A DNA stretch of 9,696 nt from Oscillospiraceae bacterium (GCA_029012165.1 JAQXLO010000234.1:1-9696); one strand, 5' to 3'. Counted from the first letter of the stretch, positions 1 to 6,857 are shown. Numbers and translations: made by a program. Notes: generated from the letters alone by a model not told the origin.

Positions 1-354
1 GGTCTTTCCATTCGCATTATTGGAGAGGTTACCCGGGAAAAGCTGGATATCCTACGTCATGCAGACGCTATTTTCCGTGAGGAACTGGGCAAAAGCCGCA
101 GCAAAGCCGATCAGTTTTTTGCTGTGCTGACCAACACACGAAGCGTTGGCGTGATGGGAGACTTCCGAACCTATGACTACACCCTCGCATTGCGTGCTGT
201 CTGCACCAGCGATTTTATGACGTGCGAATACGCACGCCTGCCGCATTCCTTGCTTGCCCGTGCGTCCGCACGGATCACCAACGAAGTAGACGGTATCAAC
301 CGTGTCGTTTACGACATCACATCTAAACCCCCGGCGACGATCGAATGGGAATAA
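1..354 (+). CDS. guaA: GMP synthase (glutamine-hydrolysing), C-terminal part
   Basis: The frame is open from the first base of the window and ends in TAA, giving 117 visible residues; the start lies to the left. GMP synthase converts XMP to GMP using ATP and glutamine, the last step of guanine nucleotide synthesis in the cytosol. The visible part is the C-terminal dimerisation domain of the synthetase subunit. Recognisable family signatures are GKSRSKADQFFAVL, the motif RTYDYT at visible residues 56-61, a DFMTCEYARLPHSLL stretch, and the near-invariant C-terminus NRVVYDITSKPPATIEWE. The C-terminus is complete and shows no damage. A hairpin terminator follows within a few bases, so this is the last gene of its transcript. 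I am very sure of the identity; nothing can be said about the amidotransferase and ATP-pyrophosphatase domains outside the window. Confidence 0.97.
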   Translation, partial: GLSIRIIGEVTREKLDILRHADAIFREELGKSRSKADQFFAVLTNTRSVGVMGDFRTYDYTLALRAVCTSDFMTCEYARLPHSLLARASARITNEVDGINRVVYDITSKPPATIEWE

Positions 355-359
355 AAGAT

Positions 360-401
360 CAGGTCTTACGCTTTGAGTTTTGAAGCGCAAGACCTGTTTT
401 T
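360..401 (+). terminator. Intrinsic terminator after guaA
   Basis: CAGGTCTT (360-367) pairs with AAGACCTG (389-396). After one A/C mismatch, CGCTT (369-373) pairs with AAGCG (383-387) around a 9-nt loop. A run of five T follows at 397-401. The T run overlaps the stop codon of the convergent rsuA-like gene (TAA, plus-strand 400-402). In the minus direction the T tract after the stem is poor, so termination is best supported for guaA. Confidence 0.87.
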
Positions 402-1098
402 ATATTTGTTCTACTTCGTCTGCGGTCAGCAATCTGGATTCACCGGGGGACAGGGAAATGTCGAGAGGTAATCCACCGATCTGCGCTCTGTGCAGTTCAA
501 CCACGGCGTTTCCGAGGGCAGCAAACATTCGCTTGACCTGATGGTATCGTCCCTCATGCAAGCGGACAACAACCTTGTTCGGCAGGTCGGTAAACTCGAT
601 GTCAGCGGCAAGGCAATGTGTGCCGTCCCCCAACACTACCCCGTTCCGAAAGGCGGTGACATAGCTTTCTTCCGCAGGATCCCGAAGTGTGGCGATGTAG
701 GTTTTCGTTACATGGCTTCGGGGAGAGAGAATGCGGTGCGCAAAGTCGCCGTCATCCGTAATCAGTACAAAGCCTGTGGTGTCCCGATCTAACCGGCCGG
801 CAGGAAATAAACCGCTTCTGCGCAAGTCCTGCGGCAAAAGGTCGATCACTGTTGTGTCACCCGGGGCACTGGAAACACTGACCACGCCTTTGGGTTTGTT
901 TTGCATGATGTAGACGTGTTTCTCGGAGGAAAAGATTACCCCGTCCACCGTGACGATATCGCTGTCTGCGGTATGAAATCCGGCATCAGTGACGATTACA
1001 CCGTTGATGCGTACTCTGCCGCTTTTCATCAGCGCTTTCACATCTTTGCGGCTGTAGGAGGAACGGGAGGAAAGCCACTTGTCGATGCGCTCCGTCAT
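400..1098 (-). CDS. rsuA: 16S rRNA pseudouridine synthase, RsuA/RluB/RluE family (RsuA-like)
   Basis: This 232-residue cytosolic protein should isomerise a uridine in rRNA to pseudouridine. Residues 1-50 form an S4 RNA-binding domain (RIDKWLSSRSSYSRKDVKAL, then GRVRINGVIV). The catalytic domain starts near residue 60 and contains NKPKGVVS (67-74) and the motif GRLDRDTTG at 101-109, whose Asp104 is the expected catalytic aspartate. A second conserved block, EGRYHQVKRMFA, is at 182-193. The GRLDxDTTG form followed by SPRSHVTKTY resembles RsuA (16S position 516) more than RluB (23S), but the exact target is inferred. Length fits RsuA. The ATG at 1096-1098 overlaps the TGA of the phosphoesterase gene as ATGA, which suggests translational coupling and transcription from the promoter near 2470. 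There is no promoter space of its own. Confidence 0.93.
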   Translation of the reverse strand: MTERIDKWLSSRSSYSRKDVKALMKSGRVRINGVIVTDAGFHTADSDIVTVDGVIFSSEKHVYIMQNKPKGVVSVSSAPGDTTVIDLLPQDLRRSGLFPAGRLDRDTTGFVLITDDGDFAHRILSPRSHVTKTYIATLRDPAEESYVTAFRNGVVLGDGTHCLAADIEFTDLPNKVVVRLHEGRYHQVKRMFAALGNAVVELHRAQIGGLPLDISLSPGESRLLTADEVEQI

Positions 1099-2441
1099 GC
1101 GAAGATCACCGAGAGCATCGACCCAAACACAGAGAGGATTCTTTGCATCAGCCGTGCGAAGAAAGACATACGGGCTTCACCGTGTTCCATGCCGGAAACA
1201 CTGCCGCTGTCCATTAAAACACTTTCGCCGTCAATCACCGCATAGGATTTGATCTCGATGGTCTCCTCGCCGAACTCCAAAATACTGTAAACCGGGTCGG
1301 ATGCAGGATATCCGTACTCTGTATAGGCGGGCAGGACATCCGGGCAGGAGTGCCCGTTGCACCCGGAGGAGCATCCGCACTCCAAATAGACCACGCCGTT
1401 TTCGGAAGCTGCGCCGTCCATGATCGGCTTGGAACGGCTGTAGCGGTGCGAGTGTCCGCTGACAACCAGATCAATGCCATATTTTTGCAGCAGGGGAGCA
1501 AGCGTTTCCCGCAGCATGGGGGCGTCCTTTTTGCTGTCCTGACAGCCATAAATGCTCTGGTGCAGCAAAACAGTGCGCCAACGGGTGTCGGGGTAGGCTC
1601 GGATCGCCTGATCCAGCACAGCCTCATGATCCCACGACACAACATTATTGCCGTCCAGCACGATAAACAGTGTATTGCCTTTGGTGAAGTAATACGGTTC
1701 ATCACCAAGGGAGTGCACAATATTGGCGCTGCGGCGGTTGGGGTACTCAAAGTGCATATTCAGGTATTGGAAATAGAACTCATGGTTGCCAATGGTGGTG
1801 GCGATGGGCAACGAGCGCAGAATCTCCGGTGCGAGGAAAAGACGGTACTGCTGTTCCTGAATGCCGATTTCCGCTTGATCGCCGGCGGACAGACAAAGGG
1901 AGATGTCCGGGTTTGTCTCCATGGCCGCCTGCAAGGTGGTGTCCCAGCCGGCAAGATCGTGCAAAAGCACATCCTTTTCTTTCCAGTCACCGGAGCGTCC
2001 GAGCTGGATATCGGCAACGGTCAGGACGGAGAGCGGTTCGCCGACGGCATCGGTTTTGACACTGTATACATCGCTCCAAACGCCGTTTTTGGTGTACATA
2101 TAATAATACTCTGTGTTCGGCAGCAGATTGCTCGCCGTAACACTGCATCGTTTCTGCGCCGTGATCGTTGGTCTTTCTCTGACCGGAAGGGTATCTTCCT
2201 GCGTCAAGGATACGGAAGTACCGATACGGAATTCATTTTTGCTTGTTAAGTCAGACAGCCAACAAAAGCGCAGCTCCGAGCTGTCCTGACCGGGCGTGAC
2301 CGAGATAATTGCTTCGTCTTGGACGATACGATCCCATTGGCTGTCCCAGTACTCCATATCAGAGGCAAAGACTGATCCCATCGCACAGCAGCAAAATACT
2401 GCGGAAAGGAAGAGGGCGAGAATGGTTTTCATTTTTCGCAT
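1095..2441 (-). CDS. Secreted calcineurin-like metallophosphoesterase with purple-acid-phosphatase-like N-terminal domain
   Basis: I call the ATG at 2439-2441 (448 residues) as the start. A GTG at 2448-2450 would add three residues, but its only Shine-Dalgarno candidate (AAAGGA, 2452-2457) would be one base away; from the ATG it is 10 bases away. Residues 1-26 form a signal peptide with a likely VFA cleavage site, so the protein is exported. Residues ~35-132 look like the fibronectin-like N-terminal domain of purple acid phosphatases. The catalytic domain (~137-395) keeps the metal-site motifs: D144-I-Q146, G187-D188, G218-N-H-E221, H294 and G329-H-S-H332. The DxQ form in place of DxH is, from memory, usual in bacterial relatives. 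The substrate (phosphomonoester, diester or nucleotide) cannot be read from sequence. Oddities are a four-Cys cluster at 355-366 and a hydrophobic C-terminal tail (~427-448). It is the first gene of a unit with the rsuA-like gene. Confidence 0.9.
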   Translation of the reverse strand: MRKMKTILALFLSAVFCCCAMGSVFASDMEYWDSQWDRIVQDEAIISVTPGQDSSELRFCWLSDLTSKNEFRIGTSVSLTQEDTLPVRERPTITAQKRCSVTASNLLPNTEYYYMYTKNGVWSDVYSVKTDAVGEPLSVLTVADIQLGRSGDWKEKDVLLHDLAGWDTTLQAAMETNPDISLCLSAGDQAEIGIQEQQYRLFLAPEILRSLPIATTIGNHEFYFQYLNMHFEYPNRRSANIVHSLGDEPYYFTKGNTLFIVLDGNNVVSWDHEAVLDQAIRAYPDTRWRTVLLHQSIYGCQDSKKDAPMLRETLAPLLQKYGIDLVVSGHSHRYSRSKPIMDGAASENGVVYLECGCSSGCNGHSCPDVLPAYTEYGYPASDPVYSILEFGEETIEIKSYAVIDGESVLMDSGSVSGMEHGEARMSFFARLMQRILSVFGSMLSVIFA

Positions 2442-2451
2442 AATATTCACA

Positions 2452-2457
2452 TCCTTT
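2452..2457 (-). promoter_or_regulatory. Ribosome binding site that decides the phosphoesterase start
   Basis: On the minus strand AAAGGA lies 10 bases before the ATG at 2441 and only one base before the upstream in-frame GTG at 2450. The spacing favours the ATG. Confidence 0.6.
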
Positions 2458-2466
2458 ATACCGTGT

Positions 2467-2472
2467 AGTATA
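2467..2472 (-). promoter_or_regulatory. Probable -10 box for phosphoesterase/rsuA-like unit
   Basis: The minus strand carries TATACT (5 of 6 matches to TATAAT) about 25 bases before the coding start. The hexamer 17 bases upstream (TAGATT, plus-strand 2490-2495) matches TTGACA at only 3 of 6 positions, so the -35 box is weak. The surroundings are very A/T rich with homopolymer tracts, which is common upstream of Firmicute promoters. Confidence 0.5.
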
Positions 2473-2513
2473 GCATAAAAAGTTTTTTTAATCTACTATT
2501 TTTTGAAAAATGA

Positions 2514-2541
2514 TTGACATCTCTGTTTTTTATGATACCAT
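2514..2541 (+). promoter_or_regulatory. Sigma-A-type promoter of the alpha-mannosidase gene
   Basis: A perfect -35 box TTGACA lies at 2514-2519. The best -10 candidate is TACCAT at 2536-2541, with a 16-base spacer and 4 of 6 matches; TATGAT at 2531-2536 is closer to consensus but only 11 bases away. The promoter lies inside an upstream extension of the mannosidase reading frame, which argues against a start at 2510. Confidence 0.6.
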
Positions 2542-2553
2542 AGTAAAAGCAAG

Positions 2554-2562
2554 AAAAGGAGG
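2554..2562 (+). promoter_or_regulatory. Strong ribosome binding site of the alpha-mannosidase gene
   Basis: AAAAGGAGG ends seven bases before the ATG at 2570. This fixes the start at 2570 rather than at the upstream in-frame ATG at 2510. Confidence 0.9.
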
Positions 2563-2569
2563 TTTCATT

Positions 2570-5500
2570 ATGGGAGATCATTTTGACGTTCCCTTCAAAG
2601 ACAAAAATTCAGAGCGCAAGATGCTTTATCGGCGGATCATGCGCATCACGGAGGATATACGTTCTCGTGTTTTTGACCAAAGCATACGGGTGACCGGTGT
2701 AGAATTTCGTGAGGGACAGTACGACTGCCACGATATGGACAAGGGCGAGTGGCGTCCTTTCGGCGACGAGGAACAGTGGGGCTATCGGGAGCAATACTGC
2801 TGGTTCCGCCAGACAGTCACGATCCCGCCGGAATTTAAGGGACGTGAGGTGGTTTATGCTGTCGATCCGCAGCCGGATCAAGGATGGCGCAGCAGATCGT
2901 TTCAGTTCATCGCATTTATTGACGGAGAAATGGCACAGGGACTGGATCCGTACCACACCTATGTCCCACTGACCAAATGTGCACAGGGCGGGGAGACCTT
3001 CCATATCGCCTTAAATGCCTATTGTGACGATTGGGAGTTTCGTGGACAGGGCAAGTTCCATGCTTTTTTGAAAACAAGAGACAATGTGGTGCGTGACCTT
3101 TTGTACGACATTTCCGTTCCGCTGGAGGTCGCCCATCAGTACGATGCGGATGACCTGCCGAGAATCGACATCCTGAAAACGCTGAACGAAGCCGTTTCCA
3201 TGCTGGAGCTGTGCACACCGGATGACGATCTTTTCCATGAATCTGCGAAGCAGGCATCCCGGTATCTGCACGAGAATTTATACGGCGAATCTATGCCGGT
3301 AAAGGTTTCCGCTATCGGTCACACGCATATTGACACAGCGTGGCTGTGGCGTGTACGCCAGTCCCGGGACAAGGCTGGGCGTACATTCTCCTCGGTCATT
3401 CGGCTGATGGAGGAATATCCCGACTTCAAGTTTATGTCCTCCCAGGCGCAGCTGTATGAATTTGTTAAGCAGGATTACCCGGAGCTGTTTGAGAAGATTC
3501 GTGCAAAAGTTGCCGAGGGCAAGTGGGAGCCGGAGGGCTCCATGTGGGTGGAGTCGGATACCAACATCGTTTCCGGCGAATCTCTTGTGCGGCAGTTTTT
3601 GGTGGGAAAACGCTTTTTCCAAAAGGAATTCGGCGTCGACAACAAGATTATGTGGCTGCCGGATGTATTCGGCTATTCTGCATCTTTGCCGCAGATCATG
3701 AAGCTTGCCGATATCGACTACTTCATGACAACAAAAATCTCCTGGAGCGAATATGACCGTCTGCCTTTTGATACGTTTATGTGGAAGGGTATCGATGGCA
3801 CAGAGATACTCTCGCATTTTATTCCCAGCGTCCATAAAGAAGAACTTGAACGACAAGGCTTCTCGACGACCTACAACGCACATCTGCGCCCGGATTATAT
3901 TGTCAACGGCTGGAGACGCTACTCCAATAAAGACCTGAACAAAAGCTGGCTTTGCTCCTATGGATTTGGTGACGGCGGCGGCGGTCCGACCAGAGAAATG
4001 CTTGAAAACGGCAAACGTATGCGAGAGGGGATCGAGGGCTGTCCCAAAGTGGAGCCGGAGTTTGCAAGGACTTTCTTTGACGATCTTGCCGAAACCGTAA
4101 AAGACAATCCGAGACTGCCGAAATGGTTCGGAGAGTTGTACCTGCAATTCCACCGTGGTACACTGACTTCGCAGGCGAGAAACAAGCGCTATAACCGCAA
4201 GACGGAGCTTTTGATGCACGACTGCGAAACCCTCGGCACCATGGCAAAGGTGCTGTGCGGCAAGGATTATCCTGCCGAGGAACTGCTGGCGGACTGGAAG
4301 CTGATTCTGCTCAACCAGTTCCACGACATTATTCCCGGTTCCTCCATTGCGCCGGTCTATGAGGACAGCAAGAGGGAATATGAGCAGGTTTTGGCAAGCG
4401 GTCGTCAGATGGTGTCCGACAGTATGGATGCGCTTATTTCCGCCATGCATCTGGAAAAGGATTCTTTGGTGGTTTTCAATACCCTTGGGTTTACACGCAC
4501 GGATATGGTTCTCACGGATGTGCCGCGGTATGATGCGTTTGTGATCTGCGATGCAGACGGCGCCGAAGTGCCGTATCAGATCACCTTCGACGGAAAGCTT
4601 CTGTTCCTTGCGAAGGATGTACCGGCCAAGGGCTATAAGGCATTTTCTGTCTGCGCAGGAAAGCCGTCCTTCGGTGCCGGCAAAGTGAATGCAGATGCAG
4701 ACGGCAAAACCTTTGATACGCCGTATCTGTATGCACAATTTGACGAGCAGTGCAATATCGCCAAACTGATCCATAAAAAGTCCGGCAGAGCGGTGGCGCC
4801 GGAAGGAGAAGTTCTCAATCGGCTGATCGCCTATGAGGATCGCCCGAATTGCTACGAGGCGTGGGAACTGAAGGTGTATTACGATGAAAAATCGTGGACG
4901 CTCGATGACGTGACAGATGCGCAGATCATAGAGCAGGGGGCACTGCGAACCGTGTTCAAGGTCGTTCGTCCGTTCAACAGTTCTACGGTGGAGCAGTATT
5001 TCATCTTCTACAGCGATCTTGAGCGCATTGATGTGCAGTATGTCATCGACTGGCACGAAAAGAATGTGCTTTTAAAAGCGGATTACCCTGTGGATGTCAA
5101 CGCTTCTCGGGCAACCTACGACATCCAGTTCGGCAATCTGGAACGCACGACCCACAATAACACGACATGGGACTACGCTGCCTTTGAGGTTTGCGGGCAT
5201 AAGTGGGCGGATCTTTCGGACAACGGCTTCGGCTTTTCCGTGCTGAACGACTGCAAATATGGCTGGACAATCAAAGAGGGGCGCATCTGCCCGTCGATCC
5301 TGCGCAGTGCTGCGGATCCCAATCCGAATCAGGACAGAGAGGTACATCACGTCACATACTCTCTTTATCCCCACACGGGCGCTGTCAGCACATCGGGTGT
5401 TGTGCAGGAAGGGTACAAACTGAACGTACCGCTGTACTGCACATTTGCCAATGCACAGCAGGGCACTCTGCCGAACATTCTCTGCATGGCGGAGCCGGAC

Positions 5501-5740
5501 AAGGACAACGTGATTTTGGAAACCGTCAAAATCGCAGAGGACAGCGACGCCGTTATTTACAGAACCTACGAAACATGGAATCGTGCCGTAACATGTACGA
5601 TTCGGTTTGACAAGCCCATACGCAAGGCCTTTGTCACGAATTTGATGGAAAACAAGGACGAAAGCGTGGAACCTGTTGGAAATACCTTGACGCTGGATTA
5701 TCATCCCTTTGAGATCAAGACGCTCAAGCTGTTTTTTTGA
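2570..5740 (+). CDS. Cytosolic GH38 alpha-mannosidase
   Basis: This 1056-residue glycoside hydrolase family 38 enzyme should release alpha-linked mannose from oligosaccharides with retention of configuration, using a zinc ion. The N-terminal region (~1-240) precedes the catalytic domain, which opens with GHTHIDTAWLWR at 250-261; H253 and D255 are the expected zinc ligands. WLPDVFGYSASLPQI (363-376) carries the expected nucleophile and zinc ligand D365. YGFGDGGGGPT follows at 464-474. The alpha-helical middle domain (~525-620) contains NQFHDIIPGSSI, with the fourth zinc ligand H585. Residues ~640-1056 form the C-terminal beta-sandwich region. Length is typical for the family. I see no signal peptide, so it acts in the cytosol on imported mannosides, for example from N-glycans. 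That substrate is inferred, and no transporter or sugar regulator is adjacent. The gene stands alone between a promoter (2514-2541) and a terminator (5785-5819). Linkage specificity cannot be read from sequence. Confidence 0.96.
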   Translation: MGDHFDVPFKDKNSERKMLYRRIMRITEDIRSRVFDQSIRVTGVEFREGQYDCHDMDKGEWRPFGDEEQWGYREQYCWFRQTVTIPPEFKGREVVYAVDPQPDQGWRSRSFQFIAFIDGEMAQGLDPYHTYVPLTKCAQGGETFHIALNAYCDDWEFRGQGKFHAFLKTRDNVVRDLLYDISVPLEVAHQYDADDLPRIDILKTLNEAVSMLELCTPDDDLFHESAKQASRYLHENLYGESMPVKVSAIGHTHIDTAWLWRVRQSRDKAGRTFSSVIRLMEEYPDFKFMSSQAQLYEFVKQDYPELFEKIRAKVAEGKWEPEGSMWVESDTNIVSGESLVRQFLVGKRFFQKEFGVDNKIMWLPDVFGYSASLPQIMKLADIDYFMTTKISWSEYDRLPFDTFMWKGIDGTEILSHFIPSVHKEELERQGFSTTYNAHLRPDYIVNGWRRYSNKDLNKSWLCSYGFGDGGGGPTREMLENGKRMREGIEGCPKVEPEFARTFFDDLAETVKDNPRLPKWFGELYLQFHRGTLTSQARNKRYNRKTELLMHDCETLGTMAKVLCGKDYPAEELLADWKLILLNQFHDIIPGSSIAPVYEDSKREYEQVLASGRQMVSDSMDALISAMHLEKDSLVVFNTLGFTRTDMVLTDVPRYDAFVICDADGAEVPYQITFDGKLLFLAKDVPAKGYKAFSVCAGKPSFGAGKVNADADGKTFDTPYLYAQFDEQCNIAKLIHKKSGRAVAPEGEVLNRLIAYEDRPNCYEAWELKVYYDEKSWTLDDVTDAQIIEQGALRTVFKVVRPFNSSTVEQYFIFYSDLERIDVQYVIDWHEKNVLLKADYPVDVNASRATYDIQFGNLERTTHNNTTWDYAAFEVCGHKWADLSDNGFGFSVLNDCKYGWTIKEGRICPSILRSAADPNPNQDREVHHVTYSLYPHTGAVSTSGVVQEGYKLNVPLYCTFANAQQGTLPNILCMAEPDKDNVILETVKIAEDSDAVIYRTYETWNRAVTCTIRFDKPIRKAFVTNLMENKDESVEPVGNTLTLDYHPFEIKTLKLFF

Positions 5741-5784
5741 TATGCAATCAGAACCCGGTTTTGATTCGTCTATGGTGTAATATG

Positions 5785-5819
5785 AAAAGACTGCCGCATT
5801 TTTGTGCAGCAGTCTTTTT
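5785..5819. terminator. Bidirectional terminator between mannosidase and metallopeptidase genes
   Basis: AAAGACTGC (5786-5794) pairs with GCAGTCTTT (5809-5817). After a C/A mismatch, GCA (5796-5798) pairs with TGC (5805-5807) around a 6-nt loop. A run of five T at 5815-5819 serves the plus strand, and the A run at 5785-5788 gives a T run on the minus strand. Its right end touches the stop codon (TGA, plus-strand 5819-5821) of the convergent gene. Confidence 0.87.
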
Positions 5820-6364
5820 CAGTATTGCTCCTCCCGCAAAAGCTTTTCTCGCTGTTTGTAGTCGGGCATATATTTGCCGATCAGCGCATAAAAGGAACGG
5901 CCATGGTTATGATGCTTGATATGCGCCAATTCATGTACCACAACGTAGTCAATGGCTTCCTCGGGATATCGCATGAGGATATAGGAGAAGCAAAGTCCGT
6001 TGTCACCGCTGCAGCTTCCGAATCGGGAGTGGGCAGAGGTGATCTTGACGCTCTTGGGTTTCACACCCATTTTTTTGGCGTAGTATTCCACCTTCGGCGG
6101 TATCACGCTGCGTGCCTTTGCTTTCAGCACTTCGATGTCTGCATCCGTTAGTTCATATGCCATTTTGGCTTCATTTCGCTGCCGGCGAATTTCCAAGTGC
6201 TTTTCTATCCATGCTCTGTTCTTCTCGGCAACGTCATAGAGCTCGGCGTCCGGCACAGACTTCGGCGCTCGAACCAAAACGCGCAGATCCTTCGTGATCT
6301 CCAAAGCGACCGATTTTCTATCGGAGCGAATAATTTCCACGGTGTAGTCCATACGGTACCCCAT
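5819..6364 (-). CDS. YgjP/DUF45-family zinc metallopeptidase
   Basis: This 181-residue soluble protein carries the gluzincin-like motif VVHELAHIKHHNHGRSFY. H144 and H148 of HELAH are the expected zinc ligands, E145 the general base and H154 the likely third ligand. The motif SRFGSCSG at 113-120 corresponds to the (T/S)RWGSCS block of the YgjP-like (DUF45, COG1451) family. The N-terminal half (~1-75) is a beta-rich region followed by a helix with many Arg/Glu. No signal peptide is seen, so it is probably cytosolic. The physiological substrate of this family is poorly known. The ATG at 6364 lies four bases after the stop of the XRE regulator gene, so the two are almost certainly co-transcribed. 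The Shine-Dalgarno for this ATG is weak; an internal ATG at 6352 (residue 5) is an alternative start. The fold assignment is solid, the role is not. Confidence 0.92.
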   Translation of the reverse strand: MGYRMDYTVEIIRSDRKSVALEITKDLRVLVRAPKSVPDAELYDVAEKNRAWIEKHLEIRRQRNEAKMAYELTDADIEVLKAKARSVIPPKVEYYAKKMGVKPKSVKITSAHSRFGSCSGDNGLCFSYILMRYPEEAIDYVVVHELAHIKHHNHGRSFYALIGKYMPDYKQREKLLREEQY

Positions 6365-6368
6365 ACTT

Positions 6369-6725
6369 TCAATTTTTTTGCTGTGTTTCCTTGAGCAGTT
6401 CCTCCGGCGTTACGCCGAACAATTTCGCTAAAGCCATGAGATTGGATGTACTCGGATCTGTCAGGCCGCTTTCCCACTTGGAGATGGCCTGCCGGCTGAC
6501 GCCGACCGTTTCCGCAACAAATTCCTGCGTCATGCGGCACGCACTGCGGTGTTTTTTCAAAACATCTCCCAGATATTTGGGCGATTCCGATTTCTCTTTT
6601 CGGCTCGTTTCCGATCGAAGATATTTGCGCAGCGCTTTTATCAGCAGGAACAGCAGATACCCGATCAGTGTGAGAACCGCAAGATTCAGGACAAGAAAAA
6701 GTGTGGTTTTGATTGGAAATACCAT
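6369..6725 (-). CDS. Membrane-anchored XRE-family helix-turn-helix regulator
   Basis: This 118-residue protein has one N-terminal transmembrane helix (~6-30), then a basic linker (K30, R33, K34, R37, R42, K43) and a Cro/C1-type HTH domain (~52-112). The HTH core reads MTQEFVAETVGVSRQAISKWESG, with recognition helix around SRQAISKW (77-84). The positive charges after the helix place the HTH domain in the cytoplasm. It should bind DNA while tethered to the membrane. From memory, small TM-XRE proteins like this recur in Clostridia, but I know of no described function. The ATG at 6725 has an excellent ribosome site (AAAGGAGG, plus-strand 6734-6741, 8 bases away). It is the first gene of a unit with the YgjP-like peptidase and is divergent from the DUF4430 gene. 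Autoregulation through the repeats at 6788-6857 is plausible but inferred. Confidence 0.92.
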   Translation of the reverse strand: MVFPIKTTLFLVLNLAVLTLIGYLLFLLIKALRKYLRSETSRKEKSESPKYLGDVLKKHRSACRMTQEFVAETVGVSRQAISKWESGLTDPSTSNLMALAKLFGVTPEELLKETQQKN

Positions 6726-6751
6726 CGTTTTGTCCTCCTTTCCTGCAATAC

Positions 6752-6757
6752 AGTATA
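6752..6757 (-). promoter_or_regulatory. Probable -10 box for XRE regulator/peptidase unit
   Basis: The minus strand reads TATACT 26 bases before the start codon. The -35 position (TAGAGC at 17 bases, plus-strand 6775-6780) is poor, with 3 of 6 matches. This suggests a weak promoter or one helped by another factor. Confidence 0.5.
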
Positions 6758-6787
6758 CAGCTTATTCTTCGGTTGCTCTACCAACTA

Positions 6788-6823
6788 TTGCGCAACTTTC
6801 ATACGCTTTGCGCTTCATCATAC
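6788..6823. repeat. Imperfect tandem direct repeat, 20-bp period
   Basis: TTGCGCAACTTTCATAC (6788-6804) is repeated as TTGCGCTTCATCATAC (6808-6823). The shared TTGCGC blocks start exactly 20 bases apart, about two helical turns. The first copy also contains the 8-bp palindrome TTGCGCAA. The repeat lies upstream of both divergent promoters and is a candidate operator; binding is inferred from position only. Confidence 0.5.
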
Positions 6824-6857
6824 CATTATTCTGTTCGGAATGCAACAGAATAATGGT
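6822..6857. repeat. Perfect 14-bp inverted repeat next to DUF4430 promoter
   Basis: ACCATTATTCTGTT (6822-6835) is the exact reverse complement of AACAGAATAATGGT (6844-6857), with the 8-base spacer CGGAATGC. A T8 run starts three bases later (6861-6868). The right arm ends on the first base of the putative -35 box TTGATT. It could be an operator, or an AT-rich terminator-like hairpin, but there is no plus-strand gene before it to terminate. Confidence 0.75.

Noticed and set aside
1350..2249. 299-codon plus-strand frame across the phosphoesterase gene
   Set aside because: It is antisense to a gene with intact family motifs, and its protein shows no recognisable domain.
2510..2569. Twenty-residue N-terminal extension of the mannosidase from the ATG at 2510
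   Set aside because: It overlaps the TTGACA promoter and lacks a ribosome site, while the ATG at 2570 has AAAAGGAGG at ideal spacing.
3278..5056. 592-codon open frame on the minus strand inside the mannosidase gene
   Set aside because: It lies wholly antisense to a clearly recognised GH38 gene, its protein has no recognisable family motif, and no promoter or ribosome site was seen. Long antisense frames are expected from the codon bias of the real gene. The same holds for 5072-5704 (-).
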